A model generated the notes under the pieces. The model saw only the letters and a program-made list of their open reading frames with translations. It had not been told where the DNA came from and did no database searches. The position numbers were made by a program, and so were the translations under genes. DNA of 64,000 nucleotides from Saprospiraceae bacterium (lineage in GTDB: Bacteria; Bacteroidota; Bacteroidia; Chitinophagales; Saprospiraceae): NCBI GenBank assembly GCA_016716335.1, contig JADJWN010000003.1, forward strand, positions 62,001 through 126,000, read 5' to 3'. Shown here in pieces: positions 55,906 to 64,000 of the stretch (position 1 is the first letter of the stretch; each line of letters starts with the position of its first letter).

Positions 55906-56258
55906 TTGTATAATGGATTTTACAATGTAATTCTTTAATCTGGAAAAAGTTTTGAAAGTGATTCAATGGTTTCTCTGAATTTGAATAAAATCCGGCTGTT
56001 AATAATAAGGGTTTATGAGTAAACTGATTCAACTTTTGCAATCCAAATTGTGCCGTAGCGATGCATTACTACGAAGCTTTCCTATTACAAACAATGGCTA
56101 TTTAACATTAAAATCCATTAAAATCCAAGGTACATTGTTTTGAACACATTATCAATATTTGCCTGAGAGTTTACCGGTGCATCATGTCAGATTACAGCTC
56201 TTTATGCAGTTATAAAATCTGATTTTATTTAAATGCATTGCCAATCAGAAATTCCGCT
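55906..56258. other. Intergenic region with short repeats
   Basis: 350 bp between ribE and the CHU_C protein. A 10-bp tandem (TTAAAATCCA twice, near 56107-56127) and an AT-rich near-palindrome ATAAAATC-T-GATTTTAT (56212-56228) are present. The latter lies about 30 bp beyond the CHU_C stop and may act as a weak terminator. No gene is seen. Confidence 0.5.
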
Positions 56259-58964
56259 TCAATTTCTGATAATATGAATAAATCCGGATAATAATTCAGG
56301 TATTTCGAGGATGCCTGCGACCCTTTTTTCGAAAACCTTACAAGTGTAAAAGTAGGTTCCATCAGGCAGTTTATTGCCATTGCGGGTTGTTCCATTCCAG
56401 TTGATCTCAGGGTCGGTAGTTTCAAATACCAGATTTCCCCATTGGTTATATACCTTAAAATCTACCGATGCAATAAACAGGTTGATTCTTGGCCGGAACA
56501 CATCATTTTTCCCATCATCATTGGGAGTAAAGGTATTGGGGAGTTCATAAAATGGACAATTATCCACACACACAGTGTTGCCGGGCGCACTTTCATTGCC
56601 TGACTCATCCACTGAGGTGATGTAATAACATCCTGAAAGCCCGGTAGGAGGAAAATGGAAATATCTCCGGGCCTCATTTCGGTTTACTGACGCAATTCTG
56701 ATAAATCCGGTATTGCTGAATTCTGAATAATAAATATTAAATGAAGCCAGGTCGGCAGCAAGAGACGGACATAAAGCCCTGGGATCATTCCATATAATAG
56801 TATTGAATAGTCCGCTGATATCCGGATTGCTTTTAAGCTCATCACAGACGTTGCTCACACTCACTATCGGAGGACAGGGTGGAACATTGTCCAGCGGCTT
56901 TGTACAGCGAATCTGTGAAAAATTAAATAAGGGATTCTCAATGCCTTCTATGGCATAACTGCCTTCAGACTCTACCCTGTAGCAGTATTCAGTTCCGTTT
57001 TCCAGATTAATATCGGTATATTCTGTAGCCTGAGTCTGATGGATCAGTTGAAATACATTTCCTTCTCCCTGTCTGAATATTTTATAATTGTAGTTTGACC
57101 ACGGCACCTCGGCATTCCATCTGAGGGTCACTTTCTGGTCTGAGGGCTCTGGTTCAAGAAATACAGAGGATGCTGTCGGCGAAAGTCCATAAAATTGATT
57201 ATTTGCAAAAAACCGGATGCGGTAGCGATACTGATTTTCAAGGGTGTTGATGGAATTATCAAAGAAATTGGTATCAACCGGACTTGCTAGAAATGGACTC
57301 TGGATTATTGCCATTGGGACTGGTGCGAAGGGGCTATTGCCTGATGCTCTTTCAATTTCATAGCGATAGGGTCCCGGGTTTTGAAGCGTATCCAGATCTC
57401 CTGCGAGGGGTTTGGTCCACCTAATTTGAATATTTCCGTTGTTTCTGTCAGTCACCGTCACTGATACTTTGGTAATCAATGGCAAATCTCTGGACAGTTG
57501 AATGCAGGTTTCATTGGAGTGCAGGCTTTCTACCAGATTGAAAGGATTGCCCGTGAGTGTGAGCCTTGCAAACTCGGCCTGTACCCTGTAGCAGTAGGTA
57601 TTGCCTTTTTCGACATTCGTATCTGTATAAACATATTTTCCGTTTTCAGTCTGGGTGGTTCTGAATACAATCTTCTGATAGGGAGATCCGGTGAGCCCCG
57701 GATTGCATGTATCATAGTCCATGGAATGACTGGCAATCTTTCTCCATACTGAAAATCCTCTGAAATATTGATTGGCCGTCTGTTCGCATGCATAAGGGGC
57801 ATCCCATTCCAGTCTGATGACGCCGTTTTCTGATTTGGATTTCAGATTTTCGGGAGCCGGACCCACTACTTTTATCCTAATACTTTTCAGAAAAGCAAGT
57901 CCGGTAGAATCCGGGTAAAAATTGTCCACTGCCCGTAATACCACCTGATAGTATTGATTGGAAATATGATTACAGGTGGTTTGCCATACTAATTTTGCAT
58001 CAAAAGGTACGGTGGTAAAAAATGCGGGTCCCTCTATCATTGCCGGATCATTGATGGTAAAAGGGCCGCCGGTAGCAAATAATCTGACTCTCTGGCCAAG
58101 GTCCGGATCGGACACTCTGACCGGTATCTCCAGCCGGGTTCCGGCAACCACACATATTTCATCAATACTTTCAATCAATGGAGGAGTATTTTCACAGGCC
58201 CGGATCAATATCTGCATATCCCGCAGTATGGTGTTGATCAATCTTCCGTTTCTGTATTCCTTGATACTGATGGCAATGTTGTATTCTCCCTGTAGTTTAG
58301 GAGACTGCCATCTTATTTCCCCTGTTCTGGGATTGATAGTCAGGGTATTGTCCGGCCCGGCTACTATCTCATTAGGATAGCGATAGGCAGGTACCGGCTT
58401 ATTGACATCTTCCAGCGGCACTGCCAGTTCGAATGCGAGGCTGTCGCCATCAGCATCATAGGCATTGGGATTGTGGATAAAAAGCCTTCCCACACACCCG
58501 ATATCCAAAGGTGGCTGGAGAAGGACTGCCGAGTTGTTAAAACCCTGAAATTGCTGATCCAGCAGGGTAAAGGTGGTGCTGAGGAAAAAGGGAATATCTA
58601 TGGAGTTGGGATAGTTGACATTGAGGATGCCGCCAATTCTGTTGGGGTCAAGAAAGGAAATGGTATAGGTGGCCACTCCAGGATAGGTATGTGTCGCAAT
58701 ATAAAAATTGACTTTGACATCATTGGCCTCAAAACGGGTGAGGTTGTTGTTTCTTTTGACAAATTCTTTGGCTCCGTCACCCCAGAATACTTCAAGGCTG
58801 TCTCTGTCTGCTGCCACACTGCTGGCTTTGGTATAGGTAGTAATCGTCATCTCTATGCTGAGCGGACTGATCTGCCTGTATGTAATCTCCCCGGCACGGT
58901 TGTGTGTAGCCCACATCCATACAGGTCCAATACAGAAGATAATTATGATGGAATAAAACCTCAC
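56259..58964 (-). CDS. Large secreted surface protein with T9SS type B (CHU_C) sorting domain
   Basis: About 900 residues. The start GTG 58964 (RFYSIIIIFCIGPVWMWA) gives a signal peptide; an ATG at 59039 would add 25 residues. The N-terminal domain (HNRAGEITYRQISPLSIEMTI) recurs in large Bacteroidota surface proteins; Ig-like/cadherin and fibronectin-III-like modules follow (GVIRLEWDAPYACEQTA, VTLRWNAEVPWSNYN). The gliding-motility C-terminal domain is complete (LPNTFTPNDDGKNDVFRP, FKVYNQWGNLVFETTD, DGTYFYTCKV). The likely role is adhesion or surface structure. Confidence 0.9.
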   Translation of the reverse strand: MRFYSIIIIFCIGPVWMWATHNRAGEITYRQISPLSIEMTITTYTKASSVAADRDSLEVFWGDGAKEFVKRNNNLTRFEANDVKVNFYIATHTYPGVATYTISFLDPNRIGGILNVNYPNSIDIPFFLSTTFTLLDQQFQGFNNSAVLLQPPLDIGCVGRLFIHNPNAYDADGDSLAFELAVPLEDVNKPVPAYRYPNEIVAGPDNTLTINPRTGEIRWQSPKLQGEYNIAISIKEYRNGRLINTILRDMQILIRACENTPPLIESIDEICVVAGTRLEIPVRVSDPDLGQRVRLFATGGPFTINDPAMIEGPAFFTTVPFDAKLVWQTTCNHISNQYYQVVLRAVDNFYPDSTGLAFLKSIRIKVVGPAPENLKSKSENGVIRLEWDAPYACEQTANQYFRGFSVWRKIASHSMDYDTCNPGLTGSPYQKIVFRTTQTENGKYVYTDTNVEKGNTYCYRVQAEFARLTLTGNPFNLVESLHSNETCIQLSRDLPLITKVSVTVTDRNNGNIQIRWTKPLAGDLDTLQNPGPYRYEIERASGNSPFAPVPMAIIQSPFLASPVDTNFFDNSINTLENQYRYRIRFFANNQFYGLSPTASSVFLEPEPSDQKVTLRWNAEVPWSNYNYKIFRQGEGNVFQLIHQTQATEYTDINLENGTEYCYRVESEGSYAIEGIENPLFNFSQIRCTKPLDNVPPCPPIVSVSNVCDELKSNPDISGLFNTIIWNDPRALCPSLAADLASFNIYYSEFSNTGFIRIASVNRNEARRYFHFPPTGLSGCYYITSVDESGNESAPGNTVCVDNCPFYELPNTFTPNDDGKNDVFRPRINLFIASVDFKVYNQWGNLVFETTDPEINWNGTTRNGNKLPDGTYFYTCKVFEKRVAGILEIPELLSGFIHIIRN

Positions 58965-59092
58965 ACTGAAGAATTGTCTATTTGTAGTGCAAATTAATAA
59001 AAAATATCCAAAGTACAAAGTGCCGGATACCGAATTCATTACAATTATTGTACAGGAATTGTTCAGCAGTAGGACGGGACGTCTCCGGATTT

Positions 59093-59983
59093 TTACAGGG
59101 ATTTTTCCCGTAGGCAGGCCTTGAGTGCCTCAAGCCAATGGGGTGGCCTGGCATTGAGTTTTGTTTTGATTTTATTCAGGGACATGACACTCCAGTACGG
59201 TCTCTTTGCCGGAGTAGGATAGCTTTTACTCGGAATAGGAGTAATTTCCACGGTCCTTCCTGCAAGCTGACAGATTTTCACGGCAAAATCATACCAGGTA
59301 ATACAGCCATGTGATGTAAAATTGTATGTATCGTTGAACTCGTGATCTGAAATCAGGCCTTTGGCATGTGCTTCCAGAATCCGGTGGGTTTCATGGGCTA
59401 TGTCAGAAGCAAATGCAGGAGCACCATACTGATCGTTCACGATCTGAAGTGTAGGTCTCTGCTCACTCAGCCGGAGTATGGTGTTCAGGAAATTTTTACC
59501 ATCCGGGCTGCAAACCCAGGATGTCCGGAGTATCATCGCCGGTATTCCTGCTTCCCTGATCAGATTTTCACCCAGTAGTTTGGATTTTGCATAGACTCCG
59601 GCAGGCCGGGTAACGTCTGACTCTTTCAATGGAAATCCTGTGTAGCTGTGATATACATAATCAGAAGAGAAATGAATCAGCCGGCCGTTTTGTTTTTTCA
59701 AAGCTTCAGCTATCCAACCGCAGGCATGACCATTGATGACCATGCAGTTTTCAGCGTCTGACTCTGCTGCATCAACTGCGGTATAGGCAGCTGTGTTGAT
59801 GAAATAGTGGGGTTTTATGTCCTTTATGATATTTTTTATCTGATCCTCCCTGCTGATATCCATTTGCGATCTGTCAAAATGAAAGCAATCGAAAAGTGGA
59901 TTGGAACTTAAAATGTTCAGAATGGCTTTTCCAACCTGTCCCTTACTTCCTGTAAGTAATATCCGGTATTTGTCTGCGGTCAT
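59093..59983 (-). CDS. rfbD: dTDP-4-dehydrorhamnose reductase
   Basis: SDR-type enzyme for the last step of dTDP-L-rhamnose synthesis. 296 residues; the Rossmann motif is LLTGSKGQVGKAIL, with NTAAYTAVDAAESD, the catalytic Tyr/Lys in YAKSKLLGE, and RTSWVCSPDGKNFL. Its start overlaps the rfbC stop by four bases. Other rhamnose genes (rfbA, rfbB) are not visible here. The pair follows der on the same strand. Confidence 0.95.
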   Translation of the reverse strand: MTADKYRILLTGSKGQVGKAILNILSSNPLFDCFHFDRSQMDISREDQIKNIIKDIKPHYFINTAAYTAVDAAESDAENCMVINGHACGWIAEALKKQNGRLIHFSSDYVYHSYTGFPLKESDVTRPAGVYAKSKLLGENLIREAGIPAMILRTSWVCSPDGKNFLNTILRLSEQRPTLQIVNDQYGAPAFASDIAHETHRILEAHAKGLISDHEFNDTYNFTSHGCITWYDFAVKICQLAGRTVEITPIPSKSYPTPAKRPYWSVMSLNKIKTKLNARPPHWLEALKACLREKSL

Positions 59984-60528
59984 TGATAGATTTTGTGATT
60001 GCCAAAAGCCGGTTGCAGCCGGTCCTTTTCAGAGACACGGATCAGGTGATCATCAAGTATCCAGTGGATACTTAGAACCGGATCGTTATAATATATGCCT
60101 GCATCTGATGACGGATGGTAATAGTTGTCACATTTATAGGCAAATATCGCTTCCTCTGATAAAACCACATACCCATGTGCAAATCCGTGAGGCACAAGAA
60201 GCTGTTTTTTCTGAATGTCGTTAAGTATTACGGACAGGTGTTTACCATAGGTTTTAGAGCCGGGTCGGATATCTACTATCACATCGAGCACTTCTCCGGT
60301 TACCACCCTTACCAGTTTGAGCTGGCTGTACGGGGGAAGTTGATAATGCAGTCCTCTCAATACACCAAATGCAGATTTGGCTTCATTATCCTGCACAAAT
60401 TGAATATTTTTATATTCATCAGGCAATCCGGAAGCATTGAAGGATTCGAAAAAATATCCCCTTTCATCTGCATGGATTTTGGGTTCAAAAATCCACACTC
60501 CATCAAAATTAGTTTTATGCCAGCCCAT
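59980..60528 (-). CDS. rfbC: dTDP-4-dehydrorhamnose 3,5-epimerase
   Basis: Cupin-fold epimerase of the same pathway. 182 residues with the family motifs ERGYFFESFN, LRGLHYQLPPYSQLKLVRV (catalytic His), GEVLDVIVDIRPGSKTYG and PHGFAHGYVVLSE. It starts six bases after the der stop and overlaps rfbD, so der-rfbC-rfbD form one unit. Confidence 0.95.
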   Translation of the reverse strand: MGWHKTNFDGVWIFEPKIHADERGYFFESFNASGLPDEYKNIQFVQDNEAKSAFGVLRGLHYQLPPYSQLKLVRVVTGEVLDVIVDIRPGSKTYGKHLSVILNDIQKKQLLVPHGFAHGYVVLSEEAIFAYKCDNYYHPSSDAGIYYNDPVLSIHWILDDHLIRVSEKDRLQPAFGNHKIYQ

Positions 60529-60533
60529 AACGA

Positions 60534-61847
60534 TTATTTTTCTCTGAAATATATGCTGATGGGCACCCCTGTAAGATTGTAATGCTGACGTAGTTGGTTT
60601 TCGATAAAATTTCTGTAGGGTTGTTTTACCTGATCAGGGTAGTTGCAATAAAACACAAAAGCAGGATAATATAATGGCAGCTGCGTTACATATTTGATTT
60701 TGATAAATTTACCCCGATAGGATGGGGGCGGATTTTTTTCTATGATATCGAGCATCAGGTCATTGAGCTCCGAGGTCTTGATCTTCTGACAGCGGTTTTG
60801 GTGTACTTCGAAGGCAGTATCTATGGCTTTGAATATCCGTTGTTTCTCATGTACGGAGGTGAAAAGTACAGGTACATCTGTAAAAGGGGCCAGTTTGGAT
60901 TTGATCTGTTTTTCATAATCTCTTGCCGTGTTGGTTTCTTTTTCCATCAGGTCCCATTTGTTTACCAGTATTACCAGACCTTTTTTTCTTTTCTGTATCA
61001 GACTGATGATGGCCATGTCCTGTGCTTCTATTCCTACCGTGGCATCCAGCATAAGGATACAAACATCTGCTTCTTCGATGGCTTTGATGGCTCTGATGAC
61101 TGAATAAAATTCCAGATCTTCATGTACTTTGTTTTTCTTTCTTATACCGGCTGTATCTATAAGAAAAAACTCTTTCCCAAATTTATTATAATGGATATAA
61201 ATGGCATCCCTGGTAGTACCGGGTATGTCGGTCACTATATTTCTTTCTTCTCCGATCAGTACATTGGTGAGTGAAGATTTCCCAACATTAGGCTGACCTA
61301 CAATCGCAAATTTGGGTAGCGACTTTTGATTTTCATCTGTGGCTGTCGCTTCCTCAGGCAATAATTTCACCACCATATCAAGCAGTTCGCCGGTACCTCC
61401 ACCACTGATTGATGAAATGAATACCACATTCTCAAATCCCAGACTCCAGAATTCATTGGCCTGCATCTGCCTCTCAGCATTGTCCACTTTGTTTACCGCA
61501 AGTATGACTCTTTTAGGCGATTTTCGCAGCATATTGGCCATATCTTCATCCAGATCTGTGATACCGGTAGTGACATCTGTTAGAAAAATTATGACAGATG
61601 CTTCGTCAATGGCAATCTGCACCTGCTTACGTATTTCTGCTTCAAAAATGTCCACAGAGGACTTTACAAAACCACCTGTATCCACCACGGTAAAATTTCG
61701 GCCATTCCAGTCACTTGAGCCATATATTCTGTCGCGGGTCACACCGCTCACATCATCAATGATGGCTTTTCTCTCGCCGATCAATCGGTTGAAAAGAGTG
61801 GATTTTCCTACATTCGGCCTTCCGACAATCGCTACTATACCTGACAT
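60534..61847 (-). CDS. der: Ribosome-associated GTPase Der (EngA)
   Basis: Essential tandem GTPase for 50S assembly, 437 residues from ATG 61847. The first domain has GRPNVGKSTLFNRL and DTGGF; the second has GQPNVGKSSLTNVL, DTAGIRKKNKV and NKWD. The C-terminal KH-like domain follows (IIEKNPPPSYRGKFIKIKY). A TTG at 61868 is also open but coincides with the promoter, so the ATG is chosen. Confidence 0.97.
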   Translation of the reverse strand: MSGIVAIVGRPNVGKSTLFNRLIGERKAIIDDVSGVTRDRIYGSSDWNGRNFTVVDTGGFVKSSVDIFEAEIRKQVQIAIDEASVIIFLTDVTTGITDLDEDMANMLRKSPKRVILAVNKVDNAERQMQANEFWSLGFENVVFISSISGGGTGELLDMVVKLLPEEATATDENQKSLPKFAIVGQPNVGKSSLTNVLIGEERNIVTDIPGTTRDAIYIHYNKFGKEFFLIDTAGIRKKNKVHEDLEFYSVIRAIKAIEEADVCILMLDATVGIEAQDMAIISLIQKRKKGLVILVNKWDLMEKETNTARDYEKQIKSKLAPFTDVPVLFTSVHEKQRIFKAIDTAFEVHQNRCQKIKTSELNDLMLDIIEKNPPPSYRGKFIKIKYVTQLPLYYPAFVFYCNYPDQVKQPYRNFIENQLRQHYNLTGVPISIYFREK

Positions 61848-61865
61848 TCTATTGAATTGAAGAGG

Positions 61866-61873
61866 CAAAGGTA
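61866..61873 (-). promoter_or_regulatory. -7 box of der
   Basis: Minus strand TACCTTTG (61873-61866) is a perfect TAnnTTTG, giving a leader of about ten to fifteen bases before the ATG at 61847. It also shows that the longer TTG start would lie upstream of the transcript start. Confidence 0.5.
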
Positions 61874-61949
61874 CAAAAAACCGCCTTTTGATAAAGCATT
61901 ATAGCTCCGATCAGCCGGCAGGAAGATTTTCGGGAGTCTGATATGAACA

Positions 61950-61985
61950 AAAAAGCGGATGTTCCAGGAGGCACATCCGCTTTTT
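61950..61985 (-). terminator. Terminator of the right-edge surface protein gene
   Basis: Perfect 13-bp stem AAAAAGCGGATGT (61950-61962) with ACATCCGCTTTTT (61973-61985) and a 10-nt loop, 24 bp after the stop at 62010. Confidence 0.9.
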
Positions 61986-62009
61986 CGTAAATAGACTTCA
62001 TTTATGTGA

Positions 62010-64000
62010 TTATCTTAAAACAGTTACATCTCCTGCCCGTTTTTCGACATCACCGTTCTTGAATTTCAGCTCGATGTAATAGACATACACTCCCGGTACC
62101 ACAAAGTTACCTTTGAATTTACCATCCCAGAAACGTGTCTGATCTATGGTAGTACCTGTATTTTTGATGTTATCTGAAATGAAGATCAGATTGCCCCATC
62201 TGTCATAGATTCTGTACTTGGTCACTTCATCTACATCTTTACAGTTGATGCTGAAATAATCATTATTTCCGTCAGGTCTTGTATTGGGTGTAAAGATATT
62301 GGGGATACACTCGGGGTTCAGACTTCTGATGAAAATTCTGATATTATCCGTAGCGACACAACCATTTCTGTCAGTTACAGTAACAGAGATCTCCGTATTC
62401 TGCTCGGGCTTAACATTTACACTGGTCAGATCATTCCAGTCTGCCACATCATTGCCGTCTCTCTTCCAGCGGATGGTACTGATATTCGCCGGATTACCCG
62501 GAATATTGGCTACAATGGTAGTGTCTTCACCCAGCGTAAGTGTAATATCATTACCCAGTTCAACAGTCAGCAACGGTGGTTCAGTAATTACGACAGCCGG
62601 CATCTGATCATTGACACATCCATTGGCATCTCTAACCAGTACTTTGTAGGTGCCCGGAGCGAGATTGCCCGCCACAGTAGCGCTTCCGTAATTTGTACCA
62701 TTATTGAATGAAATCTGATATGGAGCTACTCCACCTCTGATATTCAATACTGTGATGGTGGCTCTCTGTCCGAAGCACTTGATAGAGTCCACTCTGATAT
62801 CGAAGACAGGCAGGTCGTCGGCCTGAATCACCTGTACTGTCTTGGTATCCGAGCATCCGGTCTCTGTATTCAGTACCCTCAGTGTGTATAATCCTCCCTG
62901 ATTTGCCGTGAATTCACGGGTCGTACCCACAACATTACCACCCAAAGACCATTGGTAAGTAATCGTAGGCCCTGAAGAAGTATTGTTGCCACCAAGTACT
63001 GTGGATTGGACTGTACAATTGATATTGCGGGGGTTGGCTCCTACGTCTGCAATAGGCAATGGATTGATTACCACCGTAACAGTTGAATTCACATCAGGAC
63101 AAGGAGCCTGATTGCTGAAGGCATATCTGAATGTGTAAGTACCCGGAGCCTTGCCTGTAATATTGAATGTACCTGCTGCTGCATTAAATTCAGGTCCCAC
63201 ATTACCGGAGGTGGACGTCCATGTACCACCGGTGTCCTCACCTGCCAGAAGATTGGCGAGTACCACTACTTCGGAGGCATCAGCACAGAACTGGGCTGTG
63301 GTTGGCGTACCTGCATTTCTCGGATTGAACAGTGTGATCATCAAGGTTCGGGAAGCAGGACATCCGGGTTGCGGATTCGTAAGCGTATATCTGAGTTCGT
63401 ACATACCTGCCGGCACCCCTGTGAGGTTAAGTACTCCATTGGTGATTACCAGGGCTGGATTGGTTGCGCTCCAGGTACCCGGTTTGGGATCACTGAATGG
63501 TTTCAGATCCAGCGTACCGGCTGAGGTACAGGTCGGTGGTATACTGCCTAATACAATCTGCTCGCATGCACAATCTATTACGGTAATGTTTACCGGATAG
63601 CTTTGATTCATACAAGGAGGTGTATTGGAGACATTAAAGGTATAGACAAGCACCGTTCCTACCGGATGCATGGAGAAGTCCACATTGCCCGGAGAAAGGA
63701 TATCGTTTCCATTCTGGTCTTTCCAGACTCCGAATGCTCCATTCTTCACTAAAAGATTCAGGTTGAGGAACGGAGTACCATTGGCTGATGTAGTGTTACA
63801 TACTACGGTATCAGGATTTACAACGGCAGTTACGAGATTGCGGATATTCAATGTGCGGGTACTGAATTTTGTACAGCTGCCTCCGGGTACAGGATTGAGT
63901 GTATAGGTGATGGTATAATTACCTGCCTGTAAGCCTCCGGCACTCAGGATAGATCCTCCAGTGAGCGGTACATTTCCTCCAGGACCTGTTACAGACCAGT
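62010..64000 (-). CDS. Very large secreted surface protein with CHU_C sorting domain, C-terminal part
   Basis: An open frame runs past the right edge, giving more than 660 residues without an N-terminus. It is made of repeated Ig-like/PKD-like modules with Cys at their edges (GTWSATNPALVITNGVLNLT, GTWTSTSGNVGPEFNAAAG, VTYQWSLGGNVVG-like), then SprB-like segments (FDIRVDSIKCFGQRATITV, VLVRDANGCVNDQ). It ends in a T9SS type B domain (IPNIFTPNTRPDGNNDYFSI, KYRIYDRWGNLIFISDN). It is probably an adhesin or gliding-related surface protein exported by the system containing PorT. Confidence 0.93.
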   Translation of the reverse strand, partial: WSVTGPGGNVPLTGGSILSAGGLQAGNYTITYTLNPVPGGSCTKFSTRTLNIRNLVTAVVNPDTVVCNTTSANGTPFLNLNLLVKNGAFGVWKDQNGNDILSPGNVDFSMHPVGTVLVYTFNVSNTPPCMNQSYPVNITVIDCACEQIVLGSIPPTCTSAGTLDLKPFSDPKPGTWSATNPALVITNGVLNLTGVPAGMYELRYTLTNPQPGCPASRTLMITLFNPRNAGTPTTAQFCADASEVVVLANLLAGEDTGGTWTSTSGNVGPEFNAAAGTFNITGKAPGTYTFRYAFSNQAPCPDVNSTVTVVINPLPIADVGANPRNINCTVQSTVLGGNNTSSGPTITYQWSLGGNVVGTTREFTANQGGLYTLRVLNTETGCSDTKTVQVIQADDLPVFDIRVDSIKCFGQRATITVLNIRGGVAPYQISFNNGTNYGSATVAGNLAPGTYKVLVRDANGCVNDQMPAVVITEPPLLTVELGNDITLTLGEDTTIVANIPGNPANISTIRWKRDGNDVADWNDLTSVNVKPEQNTEISVTVTDRNGCVATDNIRIFIRSLNPECIPNIFTPNTRPDGNNDYFSINCKDVDEVTKYRIYDRWGNLIFISDNIKNTGTTIDQTRFWDGKFKGNFVVPGVYVYYIELKFKNGDVEKRAGDVTVLR

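Noticed and set aside
1..64000. tRNA, rRNA, riboswitch or insertion-sequence genes
   Set aside because: None was recognised on either strand by eye; short or divergent ones could be missed.

Overview
The window looks like a chromosomal segment of a Bacteroidota bacterium, most likely a Saprospiraceae/Chitinophagales-type environmental lineage (the family is an inference). Supporting signs are Bacteroidota-type promoters (TTG, 18-23 bp, TAnnTTTG), type IX secretion (T9SS) cargo with type A and type B C-terminal sorting domains, a porT-like gene overlapping menG/ubiE, many short Cys-lipoproteins, and scarce Shine-Dalgarno signals. No rRNA, tRNA, CRISPR array, insertion sequence or prophage was recognised. 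Most genes are housekeeping or envelope genes.

Layout. 1-7 kb: start of a secreted protein, threonine aldolase, a candidate small RNA, a broken SPFH lipoprotein, a small secreted peptide, and a large ADAM-like metalloprotease. 7.3-14.5 kb (+): TlpA-like thioredoxin, menG/ubiE-porT, serine dehydratase, an outer-membrane barrel, murB and a photolyase. 14.6-19.9 kb (+): a five-gene cluster of two coiled-coil proteins, a substrate-binding protein fused to an OmpA peptidoglycan-binding domain, an ABC permease and an ATPase. 19.9-25.1 kb (-): metallo-beta-lactamase-fold hydrolase, ribH, TPR protein, pdhA, fructosamine-kinase-like protein and two small envelope proteins. 25.3-29.3 kb: sodium:solute symporter, a truncated lipoprotein, a Kazal lipoprotein, and an Rpn nuclease gene with a duplicated C-terminal fragment. 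29.4-34.5 kb (-): truA-xseB-xseA, sucC, an M43 protease with a T9SS tag. 34.8-39.8 kb (+): mdh, peroxiredoxin-like protein, unknown secreted protein, WbqC-dynamin pair. 40.1-47.4 kb: two small proteins, MscS channel, M1 aminopeptidase, CAAX protease, flippase-like protein, cytochrome c with sugar dehydrogenase. 47.6-51.8 kb: a second CAAX protease, orphan response regulator, DUF4395, HMA lipoprotein, MFS-rhodanese fusion. 52-64 kb (-): anmK, msrA, miaE, lipoprotein, ribE, two CHU_C surface proteins flanking der-rfbC-rfbD.

Sequence quality shapes the reading. At least ten genes, several of them normally indispensable (murB, sucC, ribE), are broken by about 18 apparent small indels. Nearly all are single-base losses, mostly in short homopolymers. 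I read this as residual sequencing or assembly error rather than real gene decay. Such genes are annotated here over their full reconstructed extent, with the break positions stated.

How the genes work together. PorT belongs to T9SS, which would export the M43 protease and the two CHU_C proteins seen here. TlpA-like, MsrA and peroxiredoxin-like proteins suggest redox care of the envelope. The 48-52 kb cluster suggests metal or sulfur handling. The strongest candidates for something new are the ABC/OmpA/coiled-coil cluster and the Rpn gene with its free-standing C-terminal copy, which resembles the nuclease-plus-intragenic-antitoxin layout known for Rpn proteins.
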